Source: Allocoprobacillus merdigallinarum
GTDB taxonomy: Bacteria > Bacillota_I > Bacilli_A > Erysipelotrichales > Coprobacillaceae
Assembly (NCBI GenBank): GCA_019117525.1
Contig: DWZO01000039.1
Location: forward strand, 1 to 38,864
Direction of reading: 5' to 3'
DNA: 38,864 bases
This document shows positions 14,838-22,740 of the stretch, in pieces (the stretch's first letter is position 1; every line of letters begins with the position of its first letter). Below the pieces are notes generated by a model. It worked only from the letters and a program-made list of their open reading frames with translations. It did not search any database and was not told the origin of the DNA. Both the position numbers and the translations under genes were made by a program.

Positions 14838-14855
14838 GCCTGGGAAAGATAGGCC
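14837..14855 (+). repeat. GC-rich hairpin at the end of the 39-codon gene
   Basis: GGCCTG/TAGGCC stem (14837-14842 with 14850-14855) with a GGAAAGA loop. No T run follows, so it is not a standard terminator; it may protect the 3' end. Confidence 0.5.
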
Positions 14856-14875
14856 GTAAATATAAAAAAAGTTCA

Positions 14876-14884
14876 TGATATAAT
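14876..14884 (+). promoter_or_regulatory. Extended -10 promoter in the gene-free region
   Basis: TGATATAAT at 14876-14884, identical to the extended -10 of apt, pcrA and ligA in this window. No good -35. Confidence 0.5.
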
Positions 14885-14889
14885 AAAGA

Positions 14890-15230
14890 GTGATCATGAT
14901 GGGTGAATGAGAAAGTTTATCAATTCATGATAAATGAGTAAAAAAGGACATAATGATATCGCTTTATAGAAAATATGGAAACATTATTCATGAGATTATC
15001 AATATGAAATGAAGTCTTATTGAATATTTCAAATGATATGTATGGAAATAAAAAAGAGTTTTTAAGAAATAAAACAATAAGATAGAGTTGAGTAATGATA
15101 AGCAAATAGATAATTGAGTGTCATCATTATTTATAACATTTATATAAATAAATCACATTGAAGATAATATTTCTTCTTTAAAATAAAGGATAGAAATCAA
15201 GAAATGAAAAACTTGATTTCTATCTTTTTT
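14890..15230 (+). ncRNA. Candidate small RNA
   Basis: The extended -10 at 14876-14884 and the strong terminator at 15189-15230 bracket about 340 bases with no good ORF. Near the 5' end ATCAT/ATGAT with GAAT/ATTC can form an interrupted hairpin (about 14896-14931), and TTGAA/TTCAA can pair near 15029-15041. It matches no RNA family I can recognise (not SRP, 6S, tmRNA or RNase P by eye). It may also be a decayed gene. Confidence 0.3.
15189..15230 (+). terminator. Strong terminator with no gene in front
   Basis: Perfect 13-base-pair stem (15189-15201 with 15212-15224), ten-base loop and six T. It is the longest stem among the terminators here, yet lies about 350 bases after the nearest ORF. Confidence 0.85.
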
Positions 15231-15385
15231 AATAGATCTAATAAATGATAATAGGAAATATAAATAATGTTATCTTAATTATGAAAAAGTGATATTCAAA
15301 AAGCTTATCAATAGTTAATTCAAAGGCAATTGGATATAAAAATAAAAAGAGATGGAACTCTTTATAAAGAAAAGAGTGATTGAAC

Positions 15386-15414
15386 TTGATTTTTATAAGC
15401 GAATCTTTTATAAT
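15386..15414 (+). promoter_or_regulatory. hisS-aspS promoter
   Basis: TTGATT at 15386-15391, 17 bases, TATAAT at 15409-15414. The transcript would begin near 15420, at the base of the T-box. Confidence 0.8.
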
Positions 15415-15420
15415 GATGTC

Positions 15421-15615
15421 AATCCGTTGAAGAAGATTAAATAGTCAAAATCTAATAGAGAGTCTGTGGTTGGTGGAAACAGATGGAGGAAGCTATGGGA
15501 CACTTTGGAGGAAGTTATGAAAGTAACCGTGAGTCGCGTTAAGACAGAGAGGGCATACATTGTATGAACTAAGGTGGTACCGCGTTAATAACGTCCTTAG
15601 ATAGGGCGTTTTTTT
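15421..15615 (+). promoter_or_regulatory. T-box riboswitch, specifier GAC (Asp), for hisS-aspS
   Basis: Stem I starts near 15425. The distal stem TCTGT...ACAGA encloses the GGTTGGTGG element. The specifier GAC (15499-15501) precedes the ACTTTGGAG shared with the tyrS and transporter leaders. The T-box core AAGGTGGTACCGCG is at 15571-15584; CTAAGG (15569-15574) can pair with CCTTAG (15595-15600) to form the antiterminator. A terminator closes the leader. The codon reads aspartate, the substrate of the second gene, not histidine. The TGGT bulge would pair weakly with G73 of tRNA-Asp and not with C73 of tRNA-His. Confidence 0.9.
15590..15615 (+). terminator. T-box attenuator terminator (hisS-aspS)
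   Basis: Eight-base-pair stem with one T-G pair (15590-15597 with 15603-15610), five-base loop, seven T. Confidence 0.85.
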
Positions 15616-15637
15616 ATTTTTAAAGGAGGATAGAGAT

Positions 15638-16918
15638 ATGGCCTATAAAGCACCAAGAGGAACAGTAGATATTTTACCTGCTCAATCTGGGAAATGGCAG
15701 GAATTAGAACAATTATTAAGAACAATTTGTGCAAATTATAATGTAAAAGAAATAAGAACACCGATTTTTGAACATACTGAATTATTCAATCGTGCGGTTG
15801 GTGATACAACAGATGTTGTATCTAAGGAAATGTATACTTTTGAAGATAGAAAAGGTCGTTCTATGACGTTAAGACCAGAAGGAACAGCTGGTATTGCGAG
15901 AGCTTATGTAGAAAATAAACTTTATGGAATGCCTGAAAAATTACAGAAAGTTTATTATATGGGTCCAATGTTCAGATATGAAAGACCACAAAACGGTAGA
16001 CAAAGACAATTTCATCAATTTGGTGTAGAGATGTTAGGAGTTGAATCACCATATGTTGATGTAGAGTGTATGTTGATGGCTGTGACAGTTGTGAAAGCTT
16101 TAGGATTAAAAAATATTCAATTACACATCAATACTTTAGGTGATCAGGAATCTCGTGATGCTTATCGTGAAGCTTTACAAAATCATTTTCAACCTGTCTT
16201 AAATGAGTTATGCCATGATTGTCAGGTACGTTATGAAAAAAATCCATTGCGTATCTTAGATTGTAAGGTTGATAAAAATCATCCTATGATGAAAACAGCA
16301 CCAAAAACAATTGATTATTTAACTGATAATGCAAAAGCACATTTTGAAAAAGTTTGTGCTTTATTAGATGATTTAGAAATTGATTACGTTGTTGATCCTA
16401 ATTTAGTAAGAGGATTAGATTATTATTCACATACAGTTTTTGAAATTATTTCTGATGATCCAAAATTAGGAGCTGGTTCAACAGTTGGTGGAGGAGGTCG
16501 CTATAATGGCCTTGTAGAAGAATTAGGGGGACCACAAACACCTGGTGTTGGCTTTGCTTTTGGAATGGAAAGATTAATGATTGCTTTAGGTGATGATCAT
16601 GAAGATGAAGAAGGTTTAGATGTCTATATCATGCCTTTAGGTAGCGAAGCTAAAGATTTAGCTATGCAGATTATGACAATGCTTCGTGCTAATGGATTTA
16701 CTTGTGATATGGATCAATGTGATCGTGGGTTAAAAGGCCAATTTAAATCAGCTGATCGTTTCCACGCTCATTTTTCAATGATTATTGGAGATGAAGAAGT
16801 TCAAAAAGAAGTCGTGAATATGAAATGTAATCATACAAAAGAACAAGTGGAAGTTCCATTAGAAAATATTGTAGAATTTATTGAAAATCATTATGAAGGA
16901 GATCATGATCATGAATAG
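15638..16918 (+). CDS. hisS: Histidyl-tRNA synthetase
   Basis: 426-residue class II synthetase charging tRNA-His. Motif 2 is MFRYERPQNGRQRQFHQFG (111-129); the histidine-specific loop RGLDYY is at 258-263; motif 3 (FAFGMERL) follows GGGGRYNGL. A C-terminal anticodon-binding domain completes it. Length is standard. AAAGGAGG precedes ATG 15638. First gene of the T-box-controlled operon; its end overlaps aspS by eight bases. Confidence 0.98.
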   Translation: MAYKAPRGTVDILPAQSGKWQELEQLLRTICANYNVKEIRTPIFEHTELFNRAVGDTTDVVSKEMYTFEDRKGRSMTLRPEGTAGIARAYVENKLYGMPEKLQKVYYMGPMFRYERPQNGRQRQFHQFGVEMLGVESPYVDVECMLMAVTVVKALGLKNIQLHINTLGDQESRDAYREALQNHFQPVLNELCHDCQVRYEKNPLRILDCKVDKNHPMMKTAPKTIDYLTDNAKAHFEKVCALLDDLEIDYVVDPNLVRGLDYYSHTVFEIISDDPKLGAGSTVGGGGRYNGLVEELGGPQTPGVGFAFGMERLMIALGDDHEDEEGLDVYIMPLGSEAKDLAMQIMTMLRANGFTCDMDQCDRGLKGQFKSADRFHAHFSMIIGDEEVQKEVVNMKCNHTKEQVEVPLENIVEFIENHYEGDHDHE

Positions 16919-18677
16919 AACACATAACAATGGGGAATTAAGAATTGAAAATGTTGGTCAACAAGTCGAATTGATTGGTTGGGTTGCCAAGAAAAGAAAT
17001 TTAGGAGCTTTGGTTTTTGTTGATTTAAGAGATCGTTATGGAATTACTCAGGTGATTTTTGATGAATCTTTTGAAGAAAGATTAAAAGAAGTGAAAAATG
17101 AATATATTTTATCTGTTCAAGGTACAGTGATTGAAAGATCTTCTAAAAATCCAAAGATTCCTACAGGTGATATTGAAATTCAGGCAAGTGCTTTTGCAAT
17201 TATTAACACTGCAAAATTAACACCTATGATTGTGGCTGATGAAACAGATGCTTTAGAAGAAACAAGAATGCAGTATCGTTATTTGGATTTAAGACGTCCT
17301 GTGATGCAAAAAAATATAATGACAAGACATCAAATCACAAGAAGTATTAGAGAATATTTAGATCATTTAGATTTTATAGATATTGAAACACCTTATTTAA
17401 ACCGTTCTACACCAGAAGGTGCAAGAGATTTCTTAGTGCCTTCACGTGTTCATAAAGGATCTTTCTATGCTTTACCACAGTCACCTCAATTGTTTAAACA
17501 ATTATTAATGGTATCTGGATTTGAAAGATATTACCAGATTGCACGTTGTTTTAGAGATGAAGATTTACGTGCTGATCGTCAAATTGAATTTACACAAGTC
17601 GATGTTGAAATGAGCTTTATGTCAACTGATCAGATTCTAGAAATTGGAGAAGGTATGATCAAAAAATTAATGAAAGATGTTAAAGGTATTGATATTGAAT
17701 TGCCTTTAAGACGTTTGACTTGGCATGAAGCTATGGAAAGATATGGAATTGACAAACCTGATACACGCTTTGGATTAGAGCTTGTGAACTTGAATGATGT
17801 TGTCAGTGATGTGGATTTTGCAGTTTTTAAAAATGCTTTGGAAGCTGGCGGACATGTGAAAGGAATCAATGTTGTTGGTGAAGCAGCCAATTTTTCTCGT
17901 AAAAAAATTGATCAATTAACTGAACTTGCGAAAACTTATAAAGCTAAAGGTTTAGCATGGTTAAAAGTGACAGATGATGGCGTACAGGGACCAATTGCTA
18001 AATTCTTTACTGAAGAACAATTAGAAAAATTATTATCAGCTATGAATGCGCATAGTCAGGATTTATTGTTATTTGTTGGAGATGTTAAATATGAAGTTGT
18101 TTGTGATTCTTTAGCTGCTATTCGTAACTATTTAGGAAAAGAATTAAAATTATATGATCCAAATACTTTTGATTTCTTATGGGTTGTTGATTTCCCAATG
18201 TTTGAATATGATGATGAAACACAAAGATATTATGCAAAACATCATCCATTCACAAAACCAAAAGATGAAGATTTAGATAAATTAGAAACTGATCCAGAAC
18301 ATTGTTTAGCTGATGCTTATGATATTGTTTTAAATGGTTATGAATTAGGTGGTGGATCACAAAGAATTTATGATCAAAATGTTCAAGAAAGAGCATTTAA
18401 AGCTTTAGGATTCACTCAAGAACAAATTGATGCGCAATTTGGATGGTTTGTAGAAGGATTACAATATGGAACACCACCACATGGAGGATTTGCTTTAGGG
18501 TTAGATAGAATTGCCATGTTACTTTGTGGTTGTGATTCTTTAAGAGATGTCATTGCCTTTCCTAAAAATACAAGTGCAACTTGTCCAATGTCAAAAGCAC
18601 CGACACCAGTGGCAGATGCACAATTAGGAGAATTAGGAATCGGGGTGAAAGAATATGAATCAGACAAGAGTGAATAA
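16911..18677 (+). CDS. aspS: Aspartyl-tRNA synthetase
   Basis: 588-residue bacterial-type class II synthetase. N-terminal OB anticodon domain (WVAKKRNLGALVFVDLRDR), catalytic core with FRDEDLRADRQIEFTQVD (motif 2) and the GAD insertion, and motif 3 GLDRIAML near the C-terminus. L31 (in RNLGAL) is the residue associated with discriminating AspRS, against His in known non-discriminating enzymes; a single residue is weak evidence. AAGGAG (16896-16901) is nine bases before ATG 16911; ATG 16905 and further upstream starts are in frame but badly spaced. It overlaps hisS and the following peptidase gene, so all three are coupled. Confidence 0.97.
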   Translation: MNRTHNNGELRIENVGQQVELIGWVAKKRNLGALVFVDLRDRYGITQVIFDESFEERLKEVKNEYILSVQGTVIERSSKNPKIPTGDIEIQASAFAIINTAKLTPMIVADETDALEETRMQYRYLDLRRPVMQKNIMTRHQITRSIREYLDHLDFIDIETPYLNRSTPEGARDFLVPSRVHKGSFYALPQSPQLFKQLLMVSGFERYYQIARCFRDEDLRADRQIEFTQVDVEMSFMSTDQILEIGEGMIKKLMKDVKGIDIELPLRRLTWHEAMERYGIDKPDTRFGLELVNLNDVVSDVDFAVFKNALEAGGHVKGINVVGEAANFSRKKIDQLTELAKTYKAKGLAWLKVTDDGVQGPIAKFFTEEQLEKLLSAMNAHSQDLLLFVGDVKYEVVCDSLAAIRNYLGKELKLYDPNTFDFLWVVDFPMFEYDDETQRYYAKHHPFTKPKDEDLDKLETDPEHCLADAYDIVLNGYELGGGSQRIYDQNVQERAFKALGFTQEQIDAQFGWFVEGLQYGTPPHGGFALGLDRIAMLLCGCDSLRDVIAFPKNTSATCPMSKAPTPVADAQLGELGIGVKEYESDKSE

Positions 18678-19737
18678 TGTTTTAAATGAAATGAGTCAAA
18701 GAGGAATGGATCATTTGATTATCAGTGATCCTAGCTCTATCAATTATTTGATTGGTTATGATAATCATCCAGGAGAAAGAATGTATGCATTGGTTTTATC
18801 ATTAGATGGAAATCATACATTGTTCTTAAATCATTTGTTTTATTTAGATCAACAATTAGATTTAAATATTATCTGGTATGATGATACAGAAGATGGACCG
18901 GCTAAGATTGCTGAAGTTTTAAAAGATGATCATTGTGTAGGTGTAGATAAAAACTGGGAAGCTAGATTCTTAATGAGAGTTATGGAACTGGCTAACGAAG
19001 AATGTTGTTTTGAACTAGGTTCAATCTGTGTTGATTATGTCCGTATGCATAAAGATGAAGAAGAAATTGAACTTATGCGTAAAGCAAGTCAATTAAATGA
19101 TCAGGCTATTGATCAGGTGATTCAGTTATGCGCCAAAGGGACATTGACGGAAAAAGAAGTTGGACAACAGTTGGATGGTATTTTTCAATCACTAGGATGC
19201 AGTGGGAATTCTTTTGATCCAATTGTTGGCTATGGACCTAACGGGGCAGATGGACATCATGGTTGTGATGATTCGAAACTCAAAGCAGGTGACAGCATTG
19301 TCATTGATATGGGTGGTATTTATCAAGGATATTGCAGTGATATGACAAGAACTGTTTTCTATAAAGAAGTTTCTGATAAACAAAGAGAAGTTTATGAATT
19401 AGTCAAAAAAGCCAATGAGGCAGCTGAAGCTATGATCAAACCAGGTGTAAAACTATGTGACATTGATAAAACAGCAAGAGATATTATCAGTGAAGCAGGT
19501 TATGGACCAAACTTTAATCATCGTTTAGGTCATTTTATTGGCAGAGATGTTCATGAATACGGTGATGTGTCTGCTGCTTTTGATATGGAAGTAGAACCAG
19601 GAATGATTTTTTCAATTGAACCAGGTATTTATATTCAAGGTGAATTCGGTGTTAGAATTGAAGATTTGGTTTTAGTCACTGAAGATGGCTGTGAAGTTTT
19701 AAATCACTATTCAAAAGATTTAATGATTATTGGTTAG
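18655..19737 (+). CDS. M24 family aminopeptidase (Xaa-Pro type)
   Basis: 360 residues. An N-terminal creatinase-like domain is followed by the pita-bread metallopeptidase fold. The five metal ligands are present: D218, D229, H293, E322 and E336 (VIDMGG, CSDMTRT, LGHFIGRDVHE, SIEPGIY, RIEDL). It should remove an N-terminal residue next to proline from peptides, in the cytosol. GGGGTGA ahead of ATG 18655 lies inside aspS, and the genes overlap by 23 bases. Third gene of the T-box operon; its stop lies in the terminator stem. Confidence 0.92.
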   Translation: MNQTRVNNVLNEMSQRGMDHLIISDPSSINYLIGYDNHPGERMYALVLSLDGNHTLFLNHLFYLDQQLDLNIIWYDDTEDGPAKIAEVLKDDHCVGVDKNWEARFLMRVMELANEECCFELGSICVDYVRMHKDEEEIELMRKASQLNDQAIDQVIQLCAKGTLTEKEVGQQLDGIFQSLGCSGNSFDPIVGYGPNGADGHHGCDDSKLKAGDSIVIDMGGIYQGYCSDMTRTVFYKEVSDKQREVYELVKKANEAAEAMIKPGVKLCDIDKTARDIISEAGYGPNFNHRLGHFIGRDVHEYGDVSAAFDMEVEPGMIFSIEPGIYIQGEFGVRIEDLVLVTEDGCEVLNHYSKDLMIIG

Positions 19738-19758
19738 AGTGAAAACTCTAGCCTTTTT
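19732..19758 (+). terminator. Terminator of the hisS-aspS-peptidase operon
   Basis: Nine-base-pair stem with one T-G pair (19732-19740 with 19745-19753), GAAA tetraloop and five T. The peptidase stop codon is part of the 5' arm. Confidence 0.9.
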
Positions 19759-19844
19759 GTTTAGTGTTAAAGAAGGAAAATCTAAAAATATTATAAAAAT
19801 GTACATTTTTGATTCAAGTAGTATATTTTTTGAATTTATATATA

Positions 19845-19887
19845 AAATAAAAAGAAGTCGCTAATAAAAACGAGAATAGTAGCGACT
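19845..19887 (-). terminator. Terminator of the LytTR regulator gene
   Basis: On the minus strand AGTCGCTA (complement of 19880-19887) pairs with TAGCGACT (complement of 19856-19863) around a 16-base loop, followed by TTCTTTTTAT. It lies about 60 bases beyond the stop. Confidence 0.75.
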
Positions 19888-19949
19888 ATCACAAACACAA
19901 TATAATAATTAATTCAATATACGAAAAAGTTAAAAGTAATAATAAAAAG

Positions 19950-20648
19950 TTATAATTGTTCAACTAGAAACTCATGAAATTGCTTTTTGAGTTTTAGTTG
20001 ATGAGCACGGCTGATTGGAATGGGTTGTTGGTTATTTAAAATGACATGGGTTCTTTTTATTTCATTGACATAATATGCATTGATAATATAACTATTATGT
20101 GTACGAATAAATTGTAAAGGTAATTGTTCTAATAGATCTTTGATTTTTTGTGCTGTCTTAATTGTTTCATGAACTGTGTAAATATATGAATATCTCTGAA
20201 TTCTTTCAATATACATAATATCATTTAATAAAATAATTTTGGTTTTATCTTTTAAAGATATGGTTAATACTTTTTGTGATTCTATAATTTGATGAATAGC
20301 TTTTTCAATAGCCATAGGCAGTCTTTTCTTTGATTCAGGTTTATATACAAAATAACAATGATTTGTTTCATAAACTTCTGTTGCTTTTTCCAAATAGGAA
20401 CTGATAAAGATAATTTGAAAATTTTTATGTAATTGATTTAATTCTTTTGCCAGTTCAATGCCACTATGATTTTTTAATAAAATATCTATAATAATAATGG
20501 AATGGTCAGGGAATTGATTCATATGTAAAAGAACATCATGTATATCAAGAAAAGTTTGTATTTGAAATTGATGATTCATGGTGTTGATAATGTCTTGAAT
20601 GTATTGAATATGTTCTTTCATGTCATCAATAATAATAATGTTTTGCAT
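19950..20648 (-). CDS. LytTR-family response regulator
   Basis: 232 residues. Receiver domain with acidic pair D8-D9, phosphoacceptor D55 (IIIIDILLKNHSG) and K103 (FVYKPES). The LytTR DNA-binding domain covers about residues 135-232 (FIRTHNSYIINAYYVNEIKR, ISRAHQLKLKKQF). AgrA/ComE-like layout. I start at the ATG complementary to 20648-20646, with GAAGGGG (20658-20664) nine bases upstream; the frame is open 25 codons further but without a good site. No histidine kinase is nearby, so it is an orphan here. GTAGA-A-TCTAC at 20701-20711 is an 11-base inverted repeat upstream of it. Targets are unknown. Confidence 0.88.
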   Translation of the reverse strand: MQNIIIIDDMKEHIQYIQDIINTMNHQFQIQTFLDIHDVLLHMNQFPDHSIIIIDILLKNHSGIELAKELNQLHKNFQIIFISSYLEKATEVYETNHCYFVYKPESKKRLPMAIEKAIHQIIESQKVLTISLKDKTKIILLNDIMYIERIQRYSYIYTVHETIKTAQKIKDLLEQLPLQFIRTHNSYIINAYYVNEIKRTHVILNNQQPIPISRAHQLKLKKQFHEFLVEQL

Positions 20649-20734
20649 TCCAAATCGCCCCTTCAAACAGATTAATATAATATTATCATATTTTGAAGAG
20701 GTAGAATCTACAGAAAATGACATAAAGTTTGTTA

Positions 20735-20774
20735 AAAATGAAAAAGCTATAAAATCTTTATGATTCTATAGCTT
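20735..20774 (-). terminator. Terminator of the 45-residue protein gene
   Basis: On the minus strand a 13-base-pair stem with one G-T pair (complement of 20762-20774 with 20744-20756), five-base loop and a T-rich tail. Confidence 0.85.
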
Positions 20775-20781
20775 CCCATTA

Positions 20782-20919
20782 TTATTCTTGGGCGTTAGAG
20801 TTTTCTTTATATTTTTCACTCATTAAACCATCTTCACCACTATAACTTGCCTGTTGATTTTGGTTATAGCCTTTATACTGATTTTGTCTTTGTTTGTTTT
20901 TAGATTTTTTGTGACTCAT
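20782..20919 (-). CDS. Small basic, Asn/Gln-rich protein (45 aa)
   Basis: ATG complementary to 20919-20917 is preceded by AAAGGAGA. The 45-residue product begins MSHKKSKNKQRQNQ and ends SEKYKENSNAQE: a basic, Lys/Gln/Asn-rich head, a GYNQNQQASYSGEDG middle and an acidic tail; no membrane segment, likely disordered. A strong terminator follows eight bases after the stop, so it is a free-standing gene between murC (divergent) and the LytTR gene. I do not recognise a family. Nucleic-acid or ribosome contact is possible from composition only. Confidence 0.75.
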   Translation of the reverse strand: MSHKKSKNKQRQNQYKGYNQNQQASYSGEDGLMSEKYKENSNAQE

Positions 20920-21015
20920 AATTTCTCCTTTCTTTCTATTGACATCTTTAGTTTGTGCCAAAATATAAAAAATATGAAAAAATAAATAGATAGAGAATAC
21001 TTTTTTTAAAATTTA

Positions 21016-21024
21016 TGCTAGAAT
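21016..21024 (+). promoter_or_regulatory. murC extended -10 promoter
   Basis: TGCTAGAAT at 21016-21024; no clear -35. Reads into murC, ytxG-like, ytxH-like and ccpA. Confidence 0.5.
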
Positions 21025-21046
21025 AAAAGGCGAGGTGAAGAGAGTT

Positions 21047-22357
21047 ATGTATTATTTTATTGGTATTAAAGGTTCAGGTATGGCATCACTTGCAACAATT
21101 TTATTTGATTTAGGTTATGAAGTTGCTGGAAGTGATATTGATAAATATATTTTTATTGAAGAAGATTTAAGAAAAAGAGGAATTCCAATCTACTCTTTTG
21201 ATAAAAATAATATTAAAGATGGTTATGAAGTGATTATTGGTAATGCGTTTGATGACTCTAATGAAGAGGTTAAAGAAGCATTAAGTAATCCCAATGTCAA
21301 AACACATACTTATTATGATTTTTTAGGTCATTTAATGGATCAGTATATTTCTATTGGTATTGCAGGAACACATGGAAAGACAACAACAACTGGTATGGCT
21401 TATCATTTGTTTAAGGAATTTGATAAGACTTCTGTTTTAATTGGTGATGGAACAGGACATGCTGTTGAAGACAGTAAATATTTTATTGCAGAAACATGTG
21501 AATATCAGGATCATTTTTTACATTATTATCCAACTTATGCGATTATTAATAATATTGAAATGGATCATGTTGATTATTTCAAATCTATGGAACAATATGA
21601 AAAGTCATTTGAACAATATGCAAATCAAGTTAAAGATACAGTTATTATCTGGGGTGATGATCCACATTTACCACATCTTCATTATCAAAAACGTGTTCTA
21701 AAATTTGGAACAGGTGAAAATAATGATGTTATTGCTAAAAATATCATTAATAATGATCATGGATTATCATTTGATGTTTATATTCATAAAGATTTATTTG
21801 GACATTTTGCTTTGCCATTTTATGGAATGCATATGCTTTATGATTCATTAGCTGTTATTACTTTAGGATATTTAGAAAATATGAGTGCTGAATATATCCA
21901 AGAACGTCTTTCTACTTTTGATGGTGTAAAACGTCGTTATACTGTTAAGACAGTTGGGAATAATATTTATGTGGATGATTATGCACATCATCCAACAGCA
22001 ATCCGTTATGTCATTGAAGCAACACGCTCACGTTATCCACATAAAAAGATTGTTGCTGTCTTTCAACCTGATCGTTTTTCAAGGGGATTACGTTTTGCTA
22101 AAGAATTTGCTGAAGCAATGGATTTAGCAGATTATCCTTTCTTTGTCCATTTTCCAGAAAATGCGAAGAAAGAACCTGGTATTGATATAGACATTTATGA
22201 CATTGCAAAATACAATCCACGTGCTCAGGTTATTCATGAAGATGAAGCTGCTGTGAAGCTTTTAAGTCAATATGATAATGTTGTTTATCTATTTATGAGT
22301 AGTAAAGATATTTATAAATTAGAAGATCAAGTTATTGCTTATAAACAATCGCAGTAA
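21047..22357 (+). CDS. murC: UDP-N-acetylmuramate--L-alanine ligase
   Basis: 436 residues. Adds L-alanine to UDP-MurNAc in cytosolic peptidoglycan synthesis. Opening FIGIKGSGMASLA (Rossmann, residues 4-16), ATP loop GTHGKTTTTG at 107-116, the EACEY-type segment AETCEYQDHF and DDYAHHPT all match Gram-positive MurC. GAGGTG (21032-21037) fixes the start at ATG 21047; an upstream GTG in frame lies within that site. The order murC, ytxG, ytxH, ccpA is conserved with B. subtilis. Confidence 0.97.
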   Translation: MYYFIGIKGSGMASLATILFDLGYEVAGSDIDKYIFIEEDLRKRGIPIYSFDKNNIKDGYEVIIGNAFDDSNEEVKEALSNPNVKTHTYYDFLGHLMDQYISIGIAGTHGKTTTTGMAYHLFKEFDKTSVLIGDGTGHAVEDSKYFIAETCEYQDHFLHYYPTYAIINNIEMDHVDYFKSMEQYEKSFEQYANQVKDTVIIWGDDPHLPHLHYQKRVLKFGTGENNDVIAKNIINNDHGLSFDVYIHKDLFGHFALPFYGMHMLYDSLAVITLGYLENMSAEYIQERLSTFDGVKRRYTVKTVGNNIYVDDYAHHPTAIRYVIEATRSRYPHKKIVAVFQPDRFSRGLRFAKEFAEAMDLADYPFFVHFPENAKKEPGIDIDIYDIAKYNPRAQVIHEDEAAVKLLSQYDNVVYLFMSSKDIYKLEDQVIAYKQSQ

Positions 22358-22385
22358 GGGTTATCTTTTAATCAGGTTGTATTTA

Positions 22386-22394
22386 TGCTATAAT
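22386..22394 (+). promoter_or_regulatory. Promoter before the DUF948 gene
   Basis: TGCTATAAT at 22386-22394, perfect extended -10; -35 position TTTTAA is poor. It rules out the longer upstream reading of the next frame. Confidence 0.6.
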
Positions 22395-22421
22395 ATGATA
22401 AATTGGCAGAAAGGAGAACTT

Positions 22422-22721
22422 ATGGATGCAAAATTAGTATGCTATTGCATTTTGATATTATCTGGGGCTTTTGCACTTTTGAGCTTAGGTCTATTATTAA
22501 TAAGAATGTCTTTAGCTGTCAAAGAAACAACGGTTTTAATGACAATGTTAGAAACAACCATTCAAAAAGTTGATCATATTTTAGATGATGTCAATAATAA
22601 AATGAATATGCTCAATGCACCTGTTGAATTGGTAAGTGGAATTTTTTCAAAAGGTGGAATGAAATCTGGTTTATTTGGGGTTTTAGGATTTTTAACTTCG
22701 TTTTTAAGAAGAAAAAAATAG
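22422..22721 (+). CDS. DUF948 / YtxG-like membrane protein
   Basis: 99 residues. One N-terminal transmembrane helix (about residues 9-27) followed by a helical segment (KETTVLMTMLETTIQKVDHILDDVNNKM) of the DUF948 type, and a basic tail RRKK. In B. subtilis ytxG lies in the same place between murC and ytxH and is a general stress gene. AAAGGAG (22410-22416) is five bases before ATG 22422; an upstream 29-codon extension overlaps the promoter and murC and is rejected. Confidence 0.8.
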   Translation: MDAKLVCYCILILSGAFALLSLGLLLIRMSLAVKETTVLMTMLETTIQKVDHILDDVNNKMNMLNAPVELVSGIFSKGGMKSGLFGVLGFLTSFLRRKK

Positions 22722-22740
22722 AAAGAGAAAGGTGATTAGA

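Larger units (their letters stand above)
14838..15385. other. Long stretch without a convincing gene
   Basis: About 550 very AT-rich bases. It holds an extended -10 (14876-14884), a 19-codon frame at 14953-15012 behind AAAGGA that I do not trust, a strong terminator (15189-15230) and, after it, nothing clear apart from a weak hairpin near 15354-15374. A 61-codon minus-strand frame (14920-15105) has no ribosome binding site I can defend. Apart from the possible RNA listed separately, I see no function. Confidence 0.6.

Noticed and set aside
14837..14855. GC-rich hairpin as a terminator
   Set aside because: No T run follows it.
14953..15012. 19-codon frame behind AAAGGA
   Set aside because: Very short, ribosome binding site too close, and no recognisable features.
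14920..15105. 61-codon frame on the minus strand in the gene-free region
   Set aside because: No ribosome binding site I can defend, and a composition (I, L, F, Y, N) expected from random AT-rich DNA.
15499..15503. Overlapping GAC/CAC in the hisS T-box as a dual Asp/His specifier
   Set aside because: Any specifier ending in C before the shared ACTTTGGAG creates CAC at +2; the Arg and Tyr leaders have it too, so it carries no information.
21441..21701. 86-codon frame inside murC
   Set aside because: Out-of-frame reading of murC with an I/L/M/N-rich product; no ribosome binding site.
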